Assembly (NCBI GenBank): GCA_903901395.1
Contig: CAIUQW010000297.1
Span: 1-18,081, forward strand
From: an uncultured Chlorobiales bacterium
GTDB lineage: Bacteria > Bacteroidota > Chlorobiia > Chlorobiales > Chlorobiaceae
Reading direction: 5' to 3'
DNA: 18,081 nt
Part shown: piece by piece, positions 14,334 through 18,081 of the stretch
How the letters are laid out: the number at the start of each line of letters is the position of its first letter
Numbering within the stretch: position 1 is the stretch's first letter
The notes under the pieces: model-generated
The model's input: only the letters and a program-made list of their open reading frames with translations
Databases searched by the model: none
What the model was told of the DNA's origin: nothing
Made by a program: the position numbers and the translations under genes

Positions 14334-15497
14334 TTATAATATTCTAATGTAGTCTATAAGTTTTTCTACTGATTTAAATCGTTTTGATTTGTCTGGATTG
14401 AGGCCAATATTCCTTATTTCAATAAGCTTTGGGTCTTTAATTTTGTCCATATTTGTTTTTCCTGTGAGTATGAAAAGGATGATCATAGTTGCTGAATATA
14501 TCTCATGTTCAAAAGCGTAATTATAAAATCCCTCTAATTTTAATTGAGGGTCGTTGAAATATCCTTTGAAATCTGTACTTAAAGACGTTAGTTCACTTTT
14601 CATTGTTTTTACAAGACCAAAATCTGATATTTTGAAAACTTCCACATTTTCATAGATTTTCACAAGCACATTTTTTGGGCTTAAATCTCGATGCATTAGA
14701 TTCTTTGAGTGCAAGTAATCTAATCCTTTTAAGAACTGATAGCAGATTTGTTTTCTTTTTTCTTTTGAAAGACTTGAATTAGTAACTTTAAGATGTTCAT
14801 CAAGAGTTCTATCCATGAACTCCATAGTGTATTCATTCGACTCCTCAAAATACTTGTAGACCTCAATAATATAAGGAGAATTCAACTGTTTCATTTCTTC
14901 AAATTCTCTTCTGAAACGTAAAAGTTCTTTTGGGGTCAAATTAGACTTTGCTCTTTTTAGGACGAAATCCTTCTGATATTGAAGGTCATTATACTTAAAA
15001 ACTTTAGCGTATGATCCCTCCCCAATTAACTGCAAATTAGCAATGGTTTCAATATGATTTGATTTTAGGGTGACAGAGTCGTTAGGTGAGAAAATTGGTG
15101 TGGTGTAGTAGATATCAATCTCTTTAAAACCAATTGGCATTGTGCTACCTCCAGATTCAACAAGAAACGTAGAGCATTCTTCAAATAACTGATCATAATA
15201 TTTATCAATTTTGAAGCTATGTTTCGTATTATTGAGGCTTCTTTTCAATCTATTGATTAGACGAATGTTGTTTTTAAGCTCCCTGCTTTCATGTGCCCAG
15301 AAATGAGGGTTGGAGTTTTCCGTAACAGGTAAGCGGGTATTCATTTGTTCAAATAACCCTACTAAATTGGCGTGAAATGTTCCGAAAATGCCAACAAGTT
15401 TTGGGTCATTAAAAAATTTGTATAAAGATCCGTATTCTGAAGAATTTATTTCACCAATGCTTCTGCATATTTTTTCAATTTCATTTTCAATATTCAT
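14334..15497 (-). CDS. Ser/Thr protein kinase with helical N-terminal domain, AT-rich (foreign)
   Basis: 387 residues from the ATG at 15497 (a TTG at 15509 would add four); GAAAGG lies just upstream. Residues 1-135 are an uncharacterised, largely helical domain. The C-terminal 230 residues are a complete eukaryote-like kinase: glycine loop GEGSYAKV (159-166), VLK with Lys181, catalytic H269-R-D271-LSPKN276, and D292-F-G294. There is no membrane helix or signal, so it is cytoplasmic. The gene is strongly AT-rich compared with recD and the cytochrome genes, which indicates recent transfer. No phosphatase or substrate gene is adjacent. Kinases of this sort occur in phage-defence islands; that role is only a suggestion. 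Catalytic residues are all present, so activity is expected. Confidence 0.9.
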   Translation of the reverse strand: MNIENEIEKICRSIGEINSSEYGSLYKFFNDPKLVGIFGTFHANLVGLFEQMNTRLPVTENSNPHFWAHESRELKNNIRLINRLKRSLNNTKHSFKIDKYYDQLFEECSTFLVESGGSTMPIGFKEIDIYYTTPIFSPNDSVTLKSNHIETIANLQLIGEGSYAKVFKYNDLQYQKDFVLKRAKSNLTPKELLRFRREFEEMKQLNSPYIIEVYKYFEESNEYTMEFMDRTLDEHLKVTNSSLSKEKRKQICYQFLKGLDYLHSKNLMHRDLSPKNVLVKIYENVEVFKISDFGLVKTMKSELTSLSTDFKGYFNDPQLKLEGFYNYAFEHEIYSATMIILFILTGKTNMDKIKDPKLIEIRNIGLNPDKSKRFKSVEKLIDYIRIL

Positions 15498-15668
15498 ATG
15501 GCCTTTCAATGTTTCCTACCTGGTTTAAATATTCAGATACGGTTTCTTTCATAGCTCACAACTTGCTTATCTGCGCTGCTCTGTTGCGCCTTACATGCCA
15601 TATAGGGGGAATAGGCGCAATAAAATTGCGTGTTATTGATCCTCTGGAAAATATCAGCCATAACAAAC

Positions 15669-15983
15669 TCAAATAATTTGCTCACGAGAAACCCTCCCCT
15701 CAAGCCACTTTTTAAAAGACGCCTGGCTCTCGCCGGAAGGCTTTCCGGCAAGCAATCCTTCCACGCTGATGTCTTCATCCAGGTCGGGCCAATGGATTCC
15801 GTGCCCTTTGCCAATCAGCCGCCAGTTTGCTCTTTCCTCAGGGCGACCATGTTCCAAACGAGGAAACCAGCCCAAGGGGACAGAGATGGTGCGGCCATCG
15901 CTCAGATCGACGGTGAGAGTATCCTCGCTGACATGAACATCCTGAGCGAAAGGATATTCGATTTCAACAGCCAAAGTATTCAT
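15669..15983 (-). CDS. DUF2442 protein, partner of DUF4160
   Basis: 104 residues from the ATG at 15983, chosen because GGAGG lies six bases upstream; an in-frame TTG at 16019 would add 12 unlikely residues. The sequence VHVSEDTLTVDLSDGRTISVPLGWFPRLEH, then GKGHGIHWPDLDEDISVEGLL, is the signature of DUF2442, a small domain in many bacterial genomes usually encoded just after a DUF4160 gene. The pair has a toxin-antitoxin-like arrangement, although function is unproved. Here the start overlaps the end of the (broken) DUF4160 frame by 20 bases, so translation of the two was probably coupled. Confidence 0.88.
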   Translation of the reverse strand: MNTLAVEIEYPFAQDVHVSEDTLTVDLSDGRTISVPLGWFPRLEHGRPEERANWRLIGKGHGIHWPDLDEDISVEGLLAGKPSGESQASFKKWLEGRVSREQII

Positions 15984-16200
15984 TCCATGCCTCCATGAAG
16001 AAGTTCTGTTGCATCTCAATTATACTTCGAATCTCTTTCAATTCAAACCGGCTGAAGCCACCGCTGTTCTGCAAACGGATTGGGTCGAGCCAGAACTATG
16101 CAAGCTTGTCGTCTCGCTCCACGTGGATGTGATACGGTTCATTGCGATCACCCGCATAGAAAAAGAAGCGGTAATGGCCTGATTTATAGACAGTTGGCAT
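15964..16200 (-). pseudogene. DUF4160 gene interrupted by one amber codon
   Basis: The start is the ATG at 16200, with a near-perfect SD (AGGAGG), 20 bases after the recD stop. It reads MPTVYKSGHYRFFFYAGDRN...HIHVERDDKLA (34 residues) and then TAG at 16096-16098. The same frame continues without gap as FWLDPIRLQNSGGFSRFELK...EAWNEYFG to TGA at 15964, which is the usual second half of DUF4160. The family normally has Lys at the stop position (KxAKFWLDP), so a single AAG-to-TAG change explains it. Full length would be 78 residues, as expected. It is either a very recent pseudogene, an assembly error, or read through by an amber suppressor. Confidence 0.88.
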
Positions 16201-16220
16201 TCCGTTCCTCCTGATTTTGA

Positions 16221-17963
16221 TTAACCGTTTACCAACCTCTCCCTCAACCCACTCCTTCGCTCCGTCCTGCGCTTCACTGCGGCGCTGAAAACAGATTCGT
16301 CGCTCCACAGCGTTACGGACTTCCTCGCCCGCGTAATTCCCGTATAAATCAATTCCCTTGTCAGCAAAAGAGTATCCTCCGGCGGCAGAACCATCAGGAC
16401 TCGGTCGAATTCGGAGCCTTGGCTTTTGTGGACGGTCATCGCGAAAGCGGTTTCGTGCCGGGGGAGGAACTCCGGAGGAATGGCTCGGATCGCGCCGTCG
16501 GGGGTGGCGAAGAAGGCACGGAGGTAGCCGGTGTCGGGGTCGGGGAGGATGATGCCGGTGTCGCCGTTGAAGAGTTTGTGGATGTAGTCGTTTTCGGTGA
16601 TGAGCACGGGTCTGCCGCGATAAAACGGGGCGCTCGACGTGAGCAGGCCCGCTTCGTGGAGCAGGGTTTCGGCGGCGTGGTTCATGCCGGTGGCTCCCCA
16701 GGGGCCTTCGCGCAGGGCAGTGAGGATGCGGAACCGGTCGAAAAGGCGTAGCGCTTCGGCGGGCGTTTCAGCTTCGAGGTACGAGCGGAAGCCTTCGAGC
16801 ACAGGAACGGCGAGGCGCTTTTTCATCGTGTCGCGCGTCGGCGTGGCTTCGATAGAGATGGTGCCAGAACCAGCGTCCGCGAGGAGGCGGAAGGCTTCGC
16901 TGTCGTCGCCTGCGTTGACGGCGCGGCTGAGAGCGGCGATGCCAGAGCCGTCGCCGAAGCGGTAGTTGCGGTCGAGCACGGTGACGCACCCGGCAACCGC
17001 CGAGCCGGGCGATTCGGCGGCGCGGCAGATATCGCCGAGCACGGCTCCGGCTTCGACCGAGGCGAGCTGGTCGCGGTCGCCGATGAGGATGAGCCGGGCC
17101 TGCGGCGTGAGCGCCGCGACGAGGGCGGTCATGAGCGGCAGATCGACCATCGAGGCTTCATCGACGATCACCGCGTCGCAGGGCAGCGGGTTGCGCTCGT
17201 TGTGGCGGAAGCCGGTCGAGCCGGGCAAGGTGCCGAGCAGACGGTGAATCGTCGTGACCTGGCCGTGCACGGCGCGTTTCGCCTCGTCAGAACAAGGAAG
17301 TGACTCCCGAAGCGCGGCGATGGACGAGGCGAGACGCGCAGCGGCCTTGCCGGTTGGCGCGGCCATCGCGATGCGCAGGCGCTCTCCGCCTGGCTGTTCG
17401 AGCATGAGGCCGAGGATGCGCACGACGGTGGTGGTTTTGCCGGTGCCTGGGCCGCCTGAGATGACCGAGAAGCGCCGTTGGAGCGCCGTCAGAGCGGCCT
17501 GCCGCTGGCGATCCTCCCCCGCATTTTCGGACGGCGCGAAATAGCGGTCGAGGCTTTCGGCAAGCGCGGAGTCGTCCGGGCCGACGCTCTCCGACGCGGT
17601 GCGGGCGCGAATGGCGTCGGCAAGCAGCGCTTCATAGCGGAAATAGCGATAGAGATAAAGCCGCCCGGCATCATCGAGGATCAGCGGGCAGTGTTCTCCC
17701 GGCTTGCCAAGCGTTGAAAGCGAGCGGAGCAGAGCGACGAGGCTTGCCGCGTCGGGCAGGCGCAACGGCTCGTCGCGCCCGGGAATCCGCGCGAGCAGCC
17801 CGGCGACTTCCTCCAGATCAAGGCAGACATGCCCCTGCCCCACCGCCTGACTGAGCAGCGAAACGACCGCGCGCAACGCTCCGGCATCATCCTTCACGCC
17901 CCGGCAGAGGAAGGCCGCCGCCTGGCGGTCGATAGGTCGTTCGATGAAGTCGATCATGGGCAT
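16221..17963 (-). CDS. recD: RecD-like helicase (exodeoxyribonuclease V alpha subunit)
   Basis: The frame is open from ATG 18047 (608 residues), but I prefer the ATG at 17963 (580 residues), because the first 28 residues are encoded partly by an intergenic repeat; ATG 17957 is also possible. In the 608-residue numbering: an N-terminal RecD domain with GQGHVCLDLEEV (70-81); Walker A GGPGTGKTT (198-206); Walker B VDEAS (295-299); motif III GDRDQLASVEAGAVLGD (323-339); motif V/VI VHKSQGSEFDRV (539-550) and YTGITRAR (568-575). This is a complete superfamily 1B 5'-3' helicase. It normally works with RecB and RecC in double-strand-break repair; those genes are not in the window. It is the first gene of a set with the DUF4160/DUF2442 pair downstream. 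Confidence 0.94.
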   Translation of the reverse strand: MPMIDFIERPIDRQAAAFLCRGVKDDAGALRAVVSLLSQAVGQGHVCLDLEEVAGLLARIPGRDEPLRLPDAASLVALLRSLSTLGKPGEHCPLILDDAGRLYLYRYFRYEALLADAIRARTASESVGPDDSALAESLDRYFAPSENAGEDRQRQAALTALQRRFSVISGGPGTGKTTTVVRILGLMLEQPGGERLRIAMAAPTGKAAARLASSIAALRESLPCSDEAKRAVHGQVTTIHRLLGTLPGSTGFRHNERNPLPCDAVIVDEASMVDLPLMTALVAALTPQARLILIGDRDQLASVEAGAVLGDICRAAESPGSAVAGCVTVLDRNYRFGDGSGIAALSRAVNAGDDSEAFRLLADAGSGTISIEATPTRDTMKKRLAVPVLEGFRSYLEAETPAEALRLFDRFRILTALREGPWGATGMNHAAETLLHEAGLLTSSAPFYRGRPVLITENDYIHKLFNGDTGIILPDPDTGYLRAFFATPDGAIRAIPPEFLPRHETAFAMTVHKSQGSEFDRVLMVLPPEDTLLLTRELIYTGITRARKSVTLWSDESVFSAAVKRRTERRSGLRERLVNG

Positions 17964-18037
17964 ATGGAATAATTTGTCTCGCGATTGGATGGCATGGCGA
18001 GTTGTCACAAAGTTTGATTGCGTTGTTTCATCTGCTT

Positions 18038-18081
18038 TCTTTGTCATTCTGAGTCCGACACAGTCGGGCGAAGAATCCAGA
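18038..18081. repeat. Intergenic repeat of the 'TTTGTCATTCTGAG...GAAGAATCC' type (extends past window)
   Basis: The plus strand carries TTTGTCATTCTGAG, then a small inverted repeat CCGAC-ACA-GTCGG (18055-18067), then GGCGAAGAATCC. Elements with this layout are scattered between genes in many bacterial genomes, including Chlorobiota/Bacteroidota, in my recollection; no copy number can be given from one window. It overlaps the first codons of the longest recD frame, which argues against that start. Confidence 0.55.

Noticed and set aside
15487..15552. 21-residue minus-strand frame overlapping the kinase start by 11 bases (MKETVSEYLNQVGNIERPYEY)
   Set aside because: A translation-coupled leader is possible, but there is no SD and no recognised family; too short to support.
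15533..15814. 93-residue minus-strand frame between DUF2442 and the kinase
   Set aside because: Most of it overlaps the DUF2442 gene in another frame; the unique 42-residue tail has no SD or known motif.

Overview
All credible genes in this window lie on the minus strand, so transcription runs from right to left. The backbone has moderate-to-high GC. The gene mix is a quinol:cytochrome c oxidoreductase operon, a haem-bearing outer-membrane barrel, a PEP-CTERM protein, and a RecD helicase whose start abuts a 'TTTGTCATTCTGAG...GAAGAATCC' intergenic repeat. This fits a Gram-negative anaerobe or phototroph, most likely a green sulfur bacterium (Chlorobiota). That placement is inference from gene types and style; no rRNA or taxonomic marker is present.

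Region 1 (1-6.8 kb) is an electron-transfer locus. In transcription order it holds a monohaem cytochrome/beta-barrel fusion resembling the Cyc2-type porin-cytochrome superfamily (5459-6697). A ~300-base intergenic region rich in inverted repeats follows. Then comes a tight five-gene operon: Rieske protein (4600-5160), a 2x[4Fe-4S] ferredoxin (4234-4569), a cytochrome b6-like subunit (3437-4204), a subunit-IV-like protein (2525-3421), and a very large membrane-anchored multihaem cytochrome c that leaves the window (at least 8 CxxCH in 819 residues). This is a split-cytochrome-b Rieske/cytb complex with a multihaem c protein in place of a simple cytochrome c1 or f, and a ferredoxin as an extra subunit. 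The quinol-site motif reads APWY where PEWY is usual, and the cysteine that anchors haem ci in b6f is absent. Together the genes could carry electrons between the menaquinone pool and the periplasm, and possibly to or from an outer-membrane haem.

Region 2 (6.8-11 kb) starts with a ~690-base gene-poor stretch holding a 36-base inverted repeat. It continues with a secreted Sel1-repeat protein, a strong terminator, a TonB-dependent receptor with CxxxM and HxM motifs of the OprC/NosA copper type, and a small cysteine-rich membrane-anchored protein. The last two look like a copper-acquisition pair.

Region 3 (11-14 kb) holds unlinked housekeeping or accessory genes: a STAS-like hypothetical, a PfpI/DJ-1 family protein, a PEP-CTERM protein with a discoidin-like domain, a LapA-domain membrane protein and an orphan MazE-like antitoxin.

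Region 4 (14-18 kb) has an AT-rich, apparently foreign Ser/Thr protein kinase with an imperfect 64-base hairpin downstream. Upstream of it lies recD followed by a DUF4160-DUF2442 pair, in which the DUF4160 gene is broken by an amber codon.
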